Positions 43,690 to 55,970 of a DNA stretch of 64,000 nucleotides are shown here, piece after piece. The stretch is from positions 5,084,001 to 5,148,000 of the forward strand of contig JAPVLO010000133.1 in assembly GCA_027257055.1 (NCBI GenBank), given 5' to 3'. Source of the stretch: Cephalopachus bancanus (lineage: Eukaryota; Chordata; Mammalia; Primates; Tarsiidae). The notes beneath the pieces were generated by a model. That model saw only the letters and a list, made by a program, of their open reading frames with translations. It did not search any database and was not told the origin of the DNA. Every line of letters starts with the position of its first letter. The first letter of the stretch is position 1. The translations under genes and the position numbers were made by a program.

Positions 43690-46265
43690 GAGACACTGAG
43701 ATTGCAGACATGATTGTTGACATCTGCAGGAAGCTTCTCTATGGCACCCATTCTAAAGCATCCATCTCTTCTGTGTGCCCTGAGAACAGAATGGTCCTCT
43801 CAGACCAGGGTTTGCAGCTGTCCAGTGTCTTCCGGGGGTAAAGTGGCTGATGCCCACTGTTTGAAGGTTTGGCAGTTGGCGTGGGATGGTGGTGGCATTG
43901 AACAAGAAGCACGTGAAGACCCTCCACTCACATGTCCCCTTCCCCTCTCTTCTTCCCACATTTCAGTAATTAAAAGTTTATTTATTTATTTTTTAATACA
44001 AGCTCCATTTACGAATTGCAAATGCCTCATGGGAGTGTTGAAGTCACCACTGCTAGTACTCTAGTATGAAATGGTCAACTCTAATAGTTGGAAGACTTTC
44101 TGTTTAACTGCTATCTATAGCCTTAGAGAAGTCAGAGAAGATGGATAATTGCTGAGCTCCTGGAACCTGAGGAAGGGGATGGAGGGATGTAGCTAGGGAG
44201 AGGATGGCAGCAAAAGATAGTCATTGAATTGGCATTTTGCCCAGGGTCCTGGCAGTGGTGCAATGACACATGGCATTTGATGCTTCTGGTTGGGAGGCCA
44301 AAAGCTAGTGCTGCTTCATCTAGACTACCTTCTGGCAAGGTTACTATCAATCTGTCTTACTTGGCTCAAGACTTTGGGAATCCATCGTATTGACTGCTGA
44401 GGATCTAGATATGGTTGGGGTGACTTTGAGTGACTGTGCTTCTAAGTTTTCACAGGATCCTCAATCTGCGTTTGCCCCCAGATATGATTATGTCTTCAGC
44501 TCTCTCTCAGGTCCCTCATTCCCATTCCAATCAGGTCGGCCTTGTATAGTACTATGAAGAATTCTTTGAGCTTGCTTTCCTCTTCCCAGAGTATACCCCT
44601 TCCTAGCCCACTCATACTACATGCTTTTGGCATGGAGATTCACTTGTATTTAAGTGCAATTATAGTTTGGCCCTTTCCCTTGGTACAGCAACAATAATGA
44701 AGGGAAAGTGATTCCAAGTCACACCTTGTGTATTTTTGCAATCTGTGTCCCACTGCCTGGAAAACCACAGACTTCATTTAGACTCCAGTGAATCCATCAT
44801 CGAGCTTTGTTTAATCCATGTATTTAGTGAGATCCTCACTTGAGTAGTGGCTTAACTTTTTAATCTTCGATTTATAATTTTGCAGTTACTGAGACAGAAA
44901 CCTATTCCTTGGGAGGAGCATGGCCTTTCCCTGCATTGCTTCTTGCTACTGTTGCTGAACTCTTCGAACTCACCAAGAAGACTCCGTGGATGGCCGTCTA
45001 CCCCAAGAAGAGGAGCATCAACTAGATTGTCCTCTTCGTTTCAAGCAATGACTGTCATTAGCATCAGGTTAAAGGCAGATCAGCTGGACAACCACTCAGA
45101 GGACTAACCTACAAGGGCACTGAAATTTCAGAAATGTACTGATGCTTCCATGGAAACACAAGGAGAGGAAGATACATTGACTGGTCCTTCTCTTGGGAAG
45201 AATCATGTGTGGGATTGAAATGGTTTGATGAATTCCTTAGGGGGAGAAAGTAGGGACAGGCAGAATGCAGAGGATGCTTGGGTAAGGAAGCAGGAAGGGA
45301 CAGGATTTGGGAACCAGCTGTTGCTTCTGGTCTAAGTAGGAGACTGCAGTATGAAAACTGCTGGGCAGGGACTTTCAGACCTGAATTTTAGACTTTATTC
45401 TAATATTAACATATTGACTGTGGACACATCACTTCACATTCCACCTGTTTGCCCCTTGAGTCACTCCAAACCCCTTCTAGCTCAACACCTGTTAAGGTCA
45501 GGTCCAAGGCTATAGCGGACTAGGTTTCTAGCTCTCATGTTCTTAAGCAGCTAGGTCAAATAGACCTTCATAGTTACCTGGCTGCTGGTGTTTCAGAGGG
45601 ATGTTTAATCAGTATTTTAGGATACAAGAAGTCTGCTTCTCCCTTTGGAGTTAGGAAGATTCTAGCAATATACCCTGTAGAGAGTTTAGGGGCTTTATTC
45701 CCTTCTTCATTCTTTCTTCCTTTTCTTTCTCCTTCACTCCTTCCTCACATTTCAGTGATGCGTATACCATGTGCTGCATATGAGGTGTGTGCTAGGTTTG
45801 CAGATACAAGGTGAATCTGGCACTTTCTGAGACTCCAGAAGTTTTCCTAGGAGAGGGGACAAAACCCTCCTTTCCTTCATTTGCTGGCTTTTCCTTTGGA
45901 GAGCATCAGCCATGTCAAAGGGAGTGGCTCTGTATCGCAGGGTAACCAACTACAGATAGATGCCCCATTCTGCCCAAGCAATTTTGAAGTGCCCTGAGAT
46001 ACACATCAGATAGTCATTCAGGCCCAGGGACACTGTGAAAAGAGATGTCTTCAGGTATAAGGAAGAAACAATCTTGTACTTTTTGGGGTAAACCTGTAGC
46101 GAGTCCAACTTCTACATGATGAAGACCCCTGACTACTCTATCCTCAGCAATCCACCCCTGACCAGGTAGAGAGAATCTGGGTGAATACTTCCTACACTTA
46201 ACAGCTACCTCTCAGTGAACAGACATCTTCCATACATTCATACATGGGCTTCATACATTCCCTGT
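43690..46265. other. Repeat-poor noncoding DNA, no gene seen
   Basis: Unique sequence of average composition. By analogy with the human locus, the 3' end of the antisense lncRNA may fall somewhere in 44-48 kb, but I found no decisive polyadenylation site or splice pattern. Confidence 0.4.
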
Positions 46266-46450
46266 GGCTGGCAACCTCTTGATAAAAGAGAGAAAAACAC
46301 TAATTAATCACACAAACAAAACTCGCTATGAATTCTTACCTTATTGTGACTCCTATGTTAGGCTGGCAACTTCTTGAAAAAAGAGAGGAAAACACTAATC
46401 AATCAGACAAAAAAAAGTTGCTATGAATTCTTACCTTATTGTGACTCCAA
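46266..46450 (+). repeat. Tandem duplication, 95-bp period
   Basis: Two copies (46266-46353 and 46361-46448) share GGCTGGCAAC, CTTG followed by AAGAGAG, AAAACACTAATYAATC and GCTATGAATTCTTACCTTAT with TGTGACTCC at the end. Nucleotide identity is high, so the duplication is fairly recent. Confidence 0.92.
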
Positions 46451-46479
46451 ATGAAACCTTGCTTCATTTTTCTCCCATC

Positions 46480-46870
46480 GTTAACAAATCTATTTGATGT
46501 ATATCTCTGAATGCAGAGAATATTTCATGGAAGAATCGATGGAATTTTAAATTCAGAATTACTAATGCAGACTATTTCATTTGAAAATTTCATTCTGGGA
46601 AATAATTTTAAGGATTTTAATTTCTGGCTTAAATGGTGGAATTAATTACTCTTGACTTTCAGTTTTACTTCCGAGTTGAGGTCCAGTAACAGACAGACAT
46701 GTCCAGCTCATGTCTCCACCTCTCTATGGCCAAGAGCTTTACTTTTTTCCTCTTTCTTTATGTTTGCAGATGTGCATTATTACTGAATGGGTTGATTAGC
46801 ATTTTATCTCCTCTTCTTGTTTTTACTTTCCCTTTGTTAAATATATTAAAAACAGCATACGGCTCACATT
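46480..46870. promoter_or_regulatory. AT-rich block with homeodomain sites (speculative)
   Basis: A repeat-free AT-rich stretch with GAATTACTAATGC, GGAATTAATTACTC, GGTTGATTAGC and GTGCATTATTAC. It resembles a distal conserved element by texture only. Confidence 0.25.
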
Positions 46871-48370
46871 TCTAAGTATCTGGACATTGACCACTGTGAG
46901 GACAAAATTTACAGATGATGGCTGGTCTTTCCACTGCTCATTTGCATAGTCAGGACCTTATGGTCCAGCCATGGACTCTAAGGCTATTTACGTTTGTTTC
47001 CTCTGTCCCTCTTGAGAGAGAAAACACAAGTCTTATTTCCCCAAGCAATTAAAACTCTTCTGCTTCAGCTAGGATGGAAGAACTAGGAGTTCTGTCTCCT
47101 TGTCTATAATTGCATGTTTCACCTTTTTTGTTTTAATGATTGGCAGAAAACTGATAAACAGAGACATCTCTGAATCAGGGTTGCCTGTACTCTCTTGGTG
47201 GCCCTGTTACTAATTTGTTAGACTATTTTGCAGGATTTTTTACTCTGTAATGGAAAGGTTTATTAAATATGAGGGGTGCAAAGCTTTCAGAATACTAATG
47301 AACTTATTTGCCAAAATTTAAATGTTCTTCTTGTCAGTGAATGCCTGTCTCACTTAACAGGATCCAAATTGAATAATGAAGAAAATTAAATTCTATTGTG
47401 CCCTCAAGAGAAATCGTGTGTGAATTGTAATAGAATATGGAAGGGGTAAGGGGTCACGTTCTAGAAAAAAAAGAGTAGATAATTTGGATTATTTAAAAAA
47501 AGGATTAACTAAGGAAAACCCAATTCTTTTCAAAGAAACATACTCATAGTAGTTCATTCAAGGAGCAGGATTTCCCACTGCATAAGCAACCTATCCCTCT
47601 GACCAGGTAGAGTGCGCGTCAAGTCACCATCACATGGAAATGAGTGTAGGTTTCAGTGACTACTATTGACTCCATTGCCAGTTTACTCATTCCCATATAA
47701 AGCTACTATAGGCGTGTGCTGAAATGGGAATGTCAATAGGCTTGAAGAATGAACAGTCAGAGGTGAGAGAGTTTGGGACATCATCCTAGTTCTTCCTTGA
47801 GCCTTATGCCATGAGGCTGTCCTTCAGTCAATACATTGGTGTCCATTACCTTGGTGTTCTCACTCATGAAGTCAATGACTATGATGCCTGTTGCCTGCCA
47901 GCACCAGAGGGACTCGTGGCAGCCATATGGCTGTCCAGGGAGGCAGGCAGGAGGAACTTCAGTAGCCATACCAATTGTTGGACCTGGCCAGGGACAGAAA
48001 TAGTCTATGTATATGGAGTAAAATAAAGTGAGAGAGGGGAGGAGGTGAGTGCAGAGGTGGGACTGAGTAGAGGGAGAAGCCGTCCCTGCAGTGCATAGGA
48101 AGGTGGGGACTGGAAGGTACCTAGGGGAGGGACAGTCTTGCAGTAGAGAAAATAAGGGGAAGAGGGAAAGGCTTCAGTGTTGGTTAAAAGTAATTCTCCT
48201 GAGAATTCAGGAGGAAGAAAGGAAGATTAGGAGAGAGGAAAAATGGCCTCAAAGCCTGTGAAAGTTCAAAAACAAAACACTAGCAGAAACATTTAAAAAC
48301 TAAAATTATGGTCTTCTAGGCAGAGACTGGATACTAACAGGACATTTGGTGACAGTAGGGTATGTATGTA
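46870..48370. other. Noncoding DNA, no gene seen
   Basis: Average composition. An AATAAA at about 48023 on the + strand is a possible polyadenylation hexamer without supporting context. No repeat was recognised. Confidence 0.4.
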
Positions 48371-48383
48371 GGAGTTTACTTTA

Positions 48384-49086
48384 TTTTTATTTTTATTTTA
48401 AATATGTGGGGTGCCATTCAAGGTAGGGTATACAAATGGTTATTATACAGGTAAAGTTCGGGCCTCACTTTGGTCCCCACTTCACCTGGTTTGAGATCAG
48501 GTACCCTTATTGATGTAGTGTGCTCCCTCACACTCCCTCCCCTGGCAGTTTCCCACTACTGCAAATCCCTTTCTTATAGTATTATGCAAATTATTTAGGG
48601 TCTGTTTGTGAGTGAGAACATGTGGTACTCAGTTCTTTGGTTCTGTAATAAATCACTGAGTATTATTGACTCTAAGTCCATTCAAGTTGTTGAGAAGTTC
48701 ATAATTTTGTTCTTCTTTATGGCTGTGTAATATTCCATCATGTATATGCACCACATTTTTTTATCCAGCCTACTTTCGATGGGCAGCATGGTTGGTTCCA
48801 TGTTTTTGCTATTGTGAATGATGTTGCAATAAACATGTTTGTGCAGGTATCTTTTTTCATAGAGTGATTTGAATTCCTCCAGGTATATTCTCAGAAGGGG
48901 ATTGCTGGGTTGTATGGGAGGTTGATTTTTGGATCTTTTAGGAATCACCACACTGTTTTCCATAGAGGCTGTACTAATTTATACTTCCACCATCAGTGTA
49001 GAAGTGTTCCCATTTCTCTGCATCCTCTCTATCATCTGTTGTTTTTTGAGTTATTGATGATGGCCATCAGACTGGAGTTATTTTTA

Positions 49087-49088
<2 letters not shown>
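48384..49088 (-). mobile_element. 5'-truncated L1 LINE (ORF2 end and 3' region)
   Basis: In reverse: a T-rich tail (TTATTTTTATTTT), the 3' region, then the end of L1 ORF2. The conceptual minus-strand product contains MMEYYTAIKKNKIMNF, the well-known ORF2 C-terminal motif, and LRIYLEEFKSLY. A stop-free stretch of 93 codons remains (48682-48963), but it is only a fragment of ORF2. Inactive. Confidence 0.88.

Positions 49089-49090
<2 letters not shown>

Positions 49091-49120
<30 letters not shown>
49091..49120 (+). repeat. (CT)15 microsatellite between L1 and Alu
   Basis: A perfect CT run located exactly at the L1/Alu junction, on the Alu tail side. Confidence 0.93.
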
Positions 49121-49123
<3 letters not shown>

Positions 49124-49426
49124 GAGTCAAAGTCTCACTGTGTTACCCAGGCTGGAGTGCAGTGGCACGATCACGGTTACTGCAGGCTGGACTTCCTGGG
49201 CTCAGGCGATCCTTCTGCCTCCTCCCAAATAGGTATGATATTGTTGCTTATTTGCCAGATAGCAAATAGCACCACCACATCCAACTATTTTAAAATATTT
49301 TTTTATTGTGGAGACGAGGTCTTGCCAAGTTGCCCATGCTGGTCTGGAACCCCTGGGCACAGACAATCCTCTTGCCTCCACCTCTCAAAGTGCTGGTATG
49401 ACAGGCATGAGCTACCATGCCCAACT
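49121..49426 (-). mobile_element. Alu (J-like, dimeric)
   Basis: A reverse Alu from TTTGAGTCAAAGTCTCACTG to GAGCTACCATGCCCAACTG. An internal stretch around 49231-49270 is altered (GATATTGTTGCTTATTTGCC). It ends immediately before GTTTACTTTA, which also borders the tail of the neighbouring L1. Confidence 0.88.
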
Positions 49427-49439
49427 GGGGTTTACTTTA

Positions 49440-50068
49440 GATCCTAAAAGAAAAGGCTTATTGACATTGATTCATAAGATACCAGTGTGTCCTTTCACTG
49501 TGGAGACAGGCTTCATTCCCAAAGGAGTAAAAGAATGGTCAACATACCTGAGGTTGACACCAGCTCACTGTGCAATATTTCATTTGAGAAGGCATCACCT
49601 GATGTTATCCATCGTTAAGTGAAAAAGAGACCCAGTATGTCTGATTGCTTCCATAACAAGGCTGGAGAACTGTAAACCAAGATTTCCCTCTTGGAATGAC
49701 AACTGAATCTCAAATATTAAGTGGAGAAATGGAAGGGGATGGAGATTCAACCTTGCTGGTTCAAATCATGATCACTCCTTTGGAAAGAGAGTGGCAGCAG
49801 CAGGGAGACAGGAAGGTGAGGGGTGAGCAAGAGGGCAGAGGGTACTGCCCCCCATGTAAGGGTGCAATCTGCGAGACAATTCCATGAATGAAGGGGTTGG
49901 AGTCATGAGCGGGTCCGAGGAATACGAGATCATAAGACATTTACAAATGGGAAATGGCCCAGGGAAGTGAGGATAGATGATGGGAGGTGAAGGAAGGATT
50001 CGAGAAGGCGGGAGAGGGAGGAGACATGAGGGTGAAAGACAAAATGCATTGACCAGCTATGAAAAGGC
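49440..50068. other. Noncoding DNA, no gene seen
   Basis: Unique, purine-rich in its right part. No recognised element. Confidence 0.4.
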
Positions 50069-50081
50069 AAGTTTGAACTTT

Positions 50082-50376
50082 CTTTTTTTTTTTTGAGTCT
50101 GGGTTTCACTGTGTCACCCAGGCTGGAGTGCAGTGGCACAATCGCAGCCACTGCAGCCTCAACCTTCTAGGTTCAGGTGATCCTCCTGCTTCAGCCTCCT
50201 GAGTAGCTGGGACTACAAGCGTGTGACACCACGCCCAACTAATTTTTTGATTTTTTTGTATGGATGAGATCTTGCTATGTTACCCAGGCTGGTCTTGAAG
50301 CCCAGGACTCAGGCAAGCCTCTCTCCTTGGCCTCCCAAAGTGCTGAGATAACAGGTGTGAGCCACTGCACCTGGCC
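50082..50376 (-). mobile_element. Alu (J-like, dimeric) with target duplication
   Basis: A full dimer in reverse flanked by the exact 13-bp target duplication AAGTTTGAACTTT at 50069-50081 and 50377-50389. The right arm reads GCAGTGGCTGCGATTGTGCC, an intermediate variant. Confidence 0.95.
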
Positions 50377-50389
50377 AAGTTTGAACTTT

Positions 50390-52360
50390 TGATGGTGCAC
50401 CCCTAAACCTCTGGCTAATGTGCATAACCTCGAAGTGAAGGAGGATGAGATGAAGAGTTCATGGTGAACATGGAATTGTGAGGACAAGAAAGGAGGCCAC
50501 AAGCATAGCAAGATCTCAGTCCCCAGGAATGAAAGCCCTTCTGGAGAAATATGTTGGTCTGTGTTTGCCATGCATTTATGAGAACAGTCTTCATTTACTT
50601 TTTACAAAGGTTGATTTATAAAATGAATGGTATTAAAGGAAAGAAAAGGTAAGCATTGCCAGGGAAGTCGAAGACAAAATTGTATCAGGAGCCACTGACG
50701 TTGGGAGTGAGTGTGCCAACCCGTTCATGGTCTTTTCTATAAAATGTGGACTTCCAGCATCTTAATGAAAGAGCTGGGAATAATTTATCCAAATAGAATG
50801 TGGGTTGTGATGTGGGAGGAAGTTTTAACTGCAGTAAATATTCTAGAATATATTCTTCCACAACATTTTCTCCCCCAAAATGAGTGAGAGTCAGTTCAAA
50901 GGCTCTTGGGTATTGTGTTAAATGCTTAGGATGAGAGGATTTATAGCAATGTAAGTTATTTCTAGCAGTAGATATAACATTGACTTTTCAAAAATGTTAA
51001 TATTTGGAGCCAGTCTAATGCCTGCGATGATACTTCTCACTTTCCAGTGTTGGTGTGGGGGATTCCGTTCAGTCAGAAAGCACTGAACCCCCTTTGGAGG
51101 GAGGTTGATGAAGTAATTTAGGTGGAAAGACTTAATGAGATAATGATGCTGGGGCCAGTTAACACCTAATAAGAGCATAACCACGAGGGATGATATTGTT
51201 GCTTATTAATTATAATGATGTGGAGGAAGAGACAAGGCGAACTCACTTGGCAGAGAGTACTCAGGAGTAAGGCTGTTTCCCAAGGGGGGAGGGTACTGCC
51301 ATCAGTGAGAGTCAAAAGTAGGTCAACATTTAGTAGTTTGAAGTTTATGACCATTGGTGACCACATAACTGAGTGACCACATAACTGGTGACCATATAAC
51401 TGAGGGCCAAGCGGGAGGGACCAGATGCCTTCCTGATGGCAGGCACAGCTGGAGTGGAGATTGCTGTGGTTGCTGGGCCTTGCACAGAGGCACAGCCTCC
51501 GGGCTGAGTTATGGGCCTCAGATTCCATAGTGGTCATTCGTGGGCAGACAGGCAGGTGTCCAGAACTGGACTGAGTGTGCTTCCAGATTTGTGACCTTCC
51601 CCTCCACTCTGCGGGGTCTGGTGAGTCAGACCCAGGCATGGCTATTCAATCAGTGTTGCTCTGTTGAGAACACCAGGAGGTCCTCTGGTCCTGGTTTTAG
51701 AGGCACACATTCAGCTGTTATCTATTGACTTGCATTTAAGATTTCATGGTGTTTGTCACTAACCATACTTTGCTTCCCGAATTCACAGTGCATCTCTGGA
51801 CCCCTCCATGTTTGCTCAGGCCCAGGGAATTGTAGTATGAATGTATTGCAGACACACTCATGTCCATATTGGTCAAGCCAAGGATTCAAGGAAGAAGCAG
51901 CCATGTGAACACACATAGAACTTTTGGAAAGCTTAGGACTCTTCAAGCGGGGCATGGAAGCACAGGACCATCCTGAGGGAACTGCGTGGGAGCCTGGGAA
52001 GAAGCAAAGTTCTTCTCTCATTCACTATCTTTTTCCTTACAATGCAGGTCTCTCTCTGAGTTTCAGAGCCCAGGAGATCTCAGAGTTCTTTCTGGATGCT
52101 GCCCCTGCAGGTGTACGGGTGGTTTTCTACACCTGTTTTGTGCAGTTGATTTTTATTAGCTGGATGAGGGGCAGGATTTTTCTTGTCCTATGCAATGATG
52201 TCACTGACCCTGCAATACAAAGGAAACAACTGTCTCGTCATCAGCTTTTCAAAGCAAGTTTATTTTATTTTTTATCAAATGTGTGGTTTGAGAGAGATGG
52301 GAAGAGACTGGGAGATGGAAGAGGTGGCTCTTGTCCTGAGCCTACATCGTAGCCCTCTCA
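50390..52360. other. Noncoding DNA, no gene seen
   Basis: Average composition with one small tandem repeat at 51356-51403. No coding exon was recognised. Confidence 0.4.
51356..51403 (+). repeat. Short tandem repeat, ~16-bp unit, three copies
   Basis: GGTGACCACATAACTGA, GTGACCACATAACT and GGTGACCATATAACTGA in tandem. Confidence 0.9.
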
Positions 52361-52364
52361 CCAT

Positions 52365-52440
52365 GGTAAGCCTCTTGCCTTTCTGAGCCTCAGTTCCCAA
52401 TTTAGAAAATGAGGATAATCTTTATGACTTCAAAGCCATG
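52365..52440 (+). repeat. MIR fragment
   Basis: CTTTCTGAGCCTCAGTTCCC then AGAAAATGAGGATAATC: MIR 3' half. Confidence 0.55.
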
Positions 52441-52639
52441 TCCAGGCTTAAAATTCTATACTTACACATATGTGTTTGCATAGATGCTACCTACATCTAC
52501 TAAACCTTTATGAGGGAAGTAATCAATAATCTTCATAACAACAAATATTGCCTTAAATTTATGGTTCAGGGTGGAAAATGCATGTCAGTGCTAACAAGAA
52601 ACCCAAACTGCTACCATTATAGGCGTTGAGCTCCTGTGC

Positions 52640-52815
52640 CTGGCTGGAACTATTTCTTGAGCATGACAATGTGGCAGCCACACACCAACCTGAAAGGCAG
52701 GCACCTTATGGGTGAGGAAATGAAGGCTTTCCAAGGGTTAAATTGTTCAAAATCATATAGTCAATAACAAGAGGAGTCCAACCCCAAACTCAGGTCCTCC
52801 CAAAACTGAAGCCTG
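52640..52815 (-). repeat. Probable MIR in reverse
   Basis: GGGTGAGGAAATGAAGGC, GTTAAATTGTTCAAAATCA and AGTCCAACCCCAAACTCAGG follow the reverse MIR order (gaggaaactgaggc, ttaagtaacttgcc, gaacccaggc). Confidence 0.6.
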
Positions 52816-52819
52816 TGAG

Positions 52820-53825
52820 CATCTCCCACTGTTTAGAACACAAATGCTTGTGATGCCTAAGTTGTGGCATCAGCCGCCAAGGGTTCTCTTCAGTCATTAT
52901 GGTTCTCAGCTGGGATGGGTGGAGTGAGGCTGCCAGGAGTCACTTGAGAAACCTCCCAGATTGCTTCTGACACAGGCGTTCCTCTGTTCTAACCCCCATG
53001 TACTCTTGGAGATGTCCCGTGGCCAGAGTCACACTGATGTCATTGCATAAAGAGCGCCTTACTTGAAAACATTTGACTGTGTGCAGGTTCACACTTCTGT
53101 TTCTTCCAGTGTGTGTTTGGAGCAGGCAGAGGCACTGAACACAGTTATTCCTCTTGTCTTCCTAGTGGTGAAGTACAGCAAAAAGAACTGAATGACCAAC
53201 ATCACCTATCTACCAGTGGCCAGGATTGACATCCCTGGCGCCTGAGATTCCAGCCACCACACGATCTCATCTTGTTAGCTCACTTAGTCAATCATGTATT
53301 TTATATAGAAGGCAAGTGTCACTATTGTTTATTTTTTCTGGAGTTTTCCTGGTAAATGAATCATTTCAATGACATTATTTTTTTTGGTAATATCTATAAA
53401 ACTAGTTTCTCTGAAAAGTATCAACTCAATAGCCATTGACAAATGCCAAATGCCAGAGCATCTTAACCAGGCATTTCTATGAATAAAAAATGACTTTCTA
53501 GACAATGTTTATTAATAGTCCCAGAAAAATGCTTCATCCAGATCATTAAGAGGTGTTAGGTCCCCAAGACAGAGAGGGGCTCTTCATTGTTTGTATTTTC
53601 TTTGAAAATAATAAAAACATTTTCTTTCAAAAATAAGAATGGTAATACCTAGAATTTCAAATTGCCTTTCAATAATTTATCTCAATGCCTTGTACACATT
53701 AGAACTACTCTCAATTCACAATTGTTTTGCAGTCTCAAATGCCGTCTTTTAGTCTTCTTTCTATTCTAGTTTCTTCTCTTTCTTTTTGCTGAATAAATTC
53801 TAAATAGTTGTCCCGTGTGGTTGCA
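52820..53825. other. Noncoding DNA, no gene seen
   Basis: Unique AT-rich sequence, especially after 53290. No recognised element. Confidence 0.4.
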
Positions 53826-53829
53826 TTCA

Positions 53830-54400
53830 GCTAATTGTGAAAAATTAGAAACATCCAGATACAGGATTTGATTAAATCAAGTTACAGTAGAATATAGTAT
53901 TATATTGCCATTTAAAATAATGAGGCAACTCTATCTGATCTCCAAGATATACAGTTAAAATTTAAAAAGTAAAGTATTGAGCAATATGGAAGGTATGCTA
54001 CCATTTGTATAAATACATAAATACATGTGTTTATTCACATTGCCTAACTTGGGAAGGATGTTTAGGGAACTGGGAATAGTGGTTGTCTCTGGGGAGAAGC
54101 TACCTGGCTGGGAAACTGGAGGAATTGTCTATACATCCTGTCTTTTTTACATAGCGTACATGCTTATGAACTGCCTATGCTTATTTTTTATAAAGAAGGA
54201 GGTAGAGATCTTTTTATGGAGATGAAAAAATACAAAAGATAAATTGTGAGGTATAAGAAAGCAAGCTGCAGGATAGTATAAATAGTATACAATCCCATTT
54301 GTGTAACGTAATAATACATAGATATACACATTCGTATGTACACATACATCCACATCTGTAAGGATATGCACCCAGTTGATACCCATGGCTCCCCCAGGGA
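53830..54400 (+). repeat. Probable old L1M 3' region
   Basis: Phrases such as GGTATGCTACCATTTGTATAA, GGGAATAGTGGTTGTCTCTG and GCAAGCTGCAGGATAGTATA resemble the AT-rich 3' part of old mammalian L1 elements. Divergence is high and there may be two overlapping fragments. Confidence 0.4.
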
Positions 54401-54406
54401 AAAAGA

Positions 54407-54408
<2 letters not shown>

Positions 54409-54454
<46 letters not shown>
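54409..54454 (+). repeat. (GT)n microsatellite
   Basis: About 45 bases of perfect GT repeats immediately before an Alu insertion site. Confidence 0.96.
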
Positions 54455-54458
<4 letters not shown>

Positions 54459-54466
54459 TCATTTTT

Positions 54467-54757
54467 TTTTTTTTTTTTGAGTTGGAGTCTCACTCTGTCG
54501 CCCAGACTGGAGTGCAGTGGCATGTTCCCGGCCACCGCAGCCTTGATCTGCTGGGCTCCCACGATCTTTCTGCCTCAGCCATTCAAGTAGCTGGACCTAC
54601 AGGCGTGCGCTACCCTGCCTGGCTAGTTTTTGATTTATTGTAGAGACGAGGTCTCGCCAAGTGGCCCTGGCGGGTCTCGAACCTGTGGGCTCAGGCAATT
54701 CACTCGCCTCAGCCTCCCAGGGTGCTGGGATTACAGGCTTTGCCACCGAGCCCGGCC
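54467..54757 (-). mobile_element. Alu, lineage-specific J-derived subfamily
   Basis: A full dimer in reverse. The target duplication TACTTTCATTTTT is at 54454-54466 and 54759-54771. It carries the linker CTACAATAAATCAAAAA and the right-arm GGTGGCCGGGAACATGCC variant. Confidence 0.94.
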
Positions 54758-55517
54758 ATACTTTCATTTTTTATCCTACGTACTTCTACATTGTCTGCAT
54801 TTTTTTGTACACAAAACACAAACTAATTCACAACAAATAACTCATAAAACCCGAACCCAACCAAGTACTTGCCCTTGTCCTTTACACATTTGTAAACACA
54901 AGTCTGCTGCCTTTCTGGTCAGTCTTAGTTTGCTGTTTGCTGCGCCAAGGGACTCAGTTCAAACCTTAGGCCTCTTTTCTGAAGTTTCCTGAAGTTTCTG
55001 CTCCCTTATCTTCACTCTCCAGCATTTACCTTTATCAGCAGGGCCCGCCAAGTTCAAGGCCAGGAAATTGTGGTAACACTACTGATGGTTCCTCTCTCAA
55101 TCACTTTCCTCTTTGATTAATCCAGAGTGATGCAGCTGAAGCCCTTCTCCTTCCACTAGAGACTTCAACTTGGGTTAAACTGCACGCTCTACTTCAGGAA
55201 GGCGACTTTGCTTTCTGGCTCATGCCCATCAGCGCACAAATAAGCTGTATCTCCAATCTCAAACCACAGCAAAACCCAGGGAGCCCCCTCAATGCTGTGC
55301 CCCCTTCTGACAACCTTGTTTCTCCACCTTCCTTTATAGCGAGTCTTTCTGCCAATGTTGCCTTTACTTTTGTGAAGACATTTTCTCACCTCCCATTCAT
55401 TTTGAAACCTGCTGCTCAGACTCAGTGGTGTTTACTTGCCAAATGCTGTGGTCAGCTTTCAGTTCTCATCTGCCTCTCAACTCATGGGTCACAGTTAAAA
55501 TCACCTTCTCCTTGAAG

Positions 55518-55539
55518 TTTCTCTCTCTCTCTCTCTCTC
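55518..55539 (+). repeat. (TC)n microsatellite at an Alu tail
   Basis: About ten TC units directly next to the tail end of the following minus-strand Alu. Confidence 0.9.
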
Positions 55540-55819
55540 ACATCAGGTTCTTGCTCTTTTGCCCAGGATGGAGTGCAGTGGCACAATCACAGCTCATCCA
55601 GCTTCAACTTACTGGGTTCAATCGATCCTTCCACCTTAGTCTCCTGAGTAGCTGGGAATACAGGCACGTGCCACCACTCCCGGTTAATTTTTTGTTTTTT
55701 GGAGAGAGGAGGTCTTGCTATGTTGTCCAGGCTGGTCTTGAACTCTCGAGCTCAAGCAATCCTCCCACCTCTACCTCCCAAAGCACTGGGATTACAGGCC
55801 TGAGCCACCATGCCCGACC
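55540..55819 (-). mobile_element. Alu (J-like, dimeric)
   Basis: A reverse Alu from CTTGCTCTTTTGCCCAGG to GAGCCACCATGCCCGAC, inserted in the L2 relic. The right arm is older and more diverged than the lineage-specific copies. Confidence 0.9.
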
Positions 55820-55970
55820 TAAAATACTTTTATCTTTTGGTCTCCTGACTCCTTTCTTTCTCCTCTTCCCTCAAAGACTGCTGCTTCTCCATCTCTTTAT
55901 TCCCTTCACCTGGAAAGGCTGTGACTGCTCACCACTCAGGAGCTACTTGCCTTCATCATTTTCTTAATTT

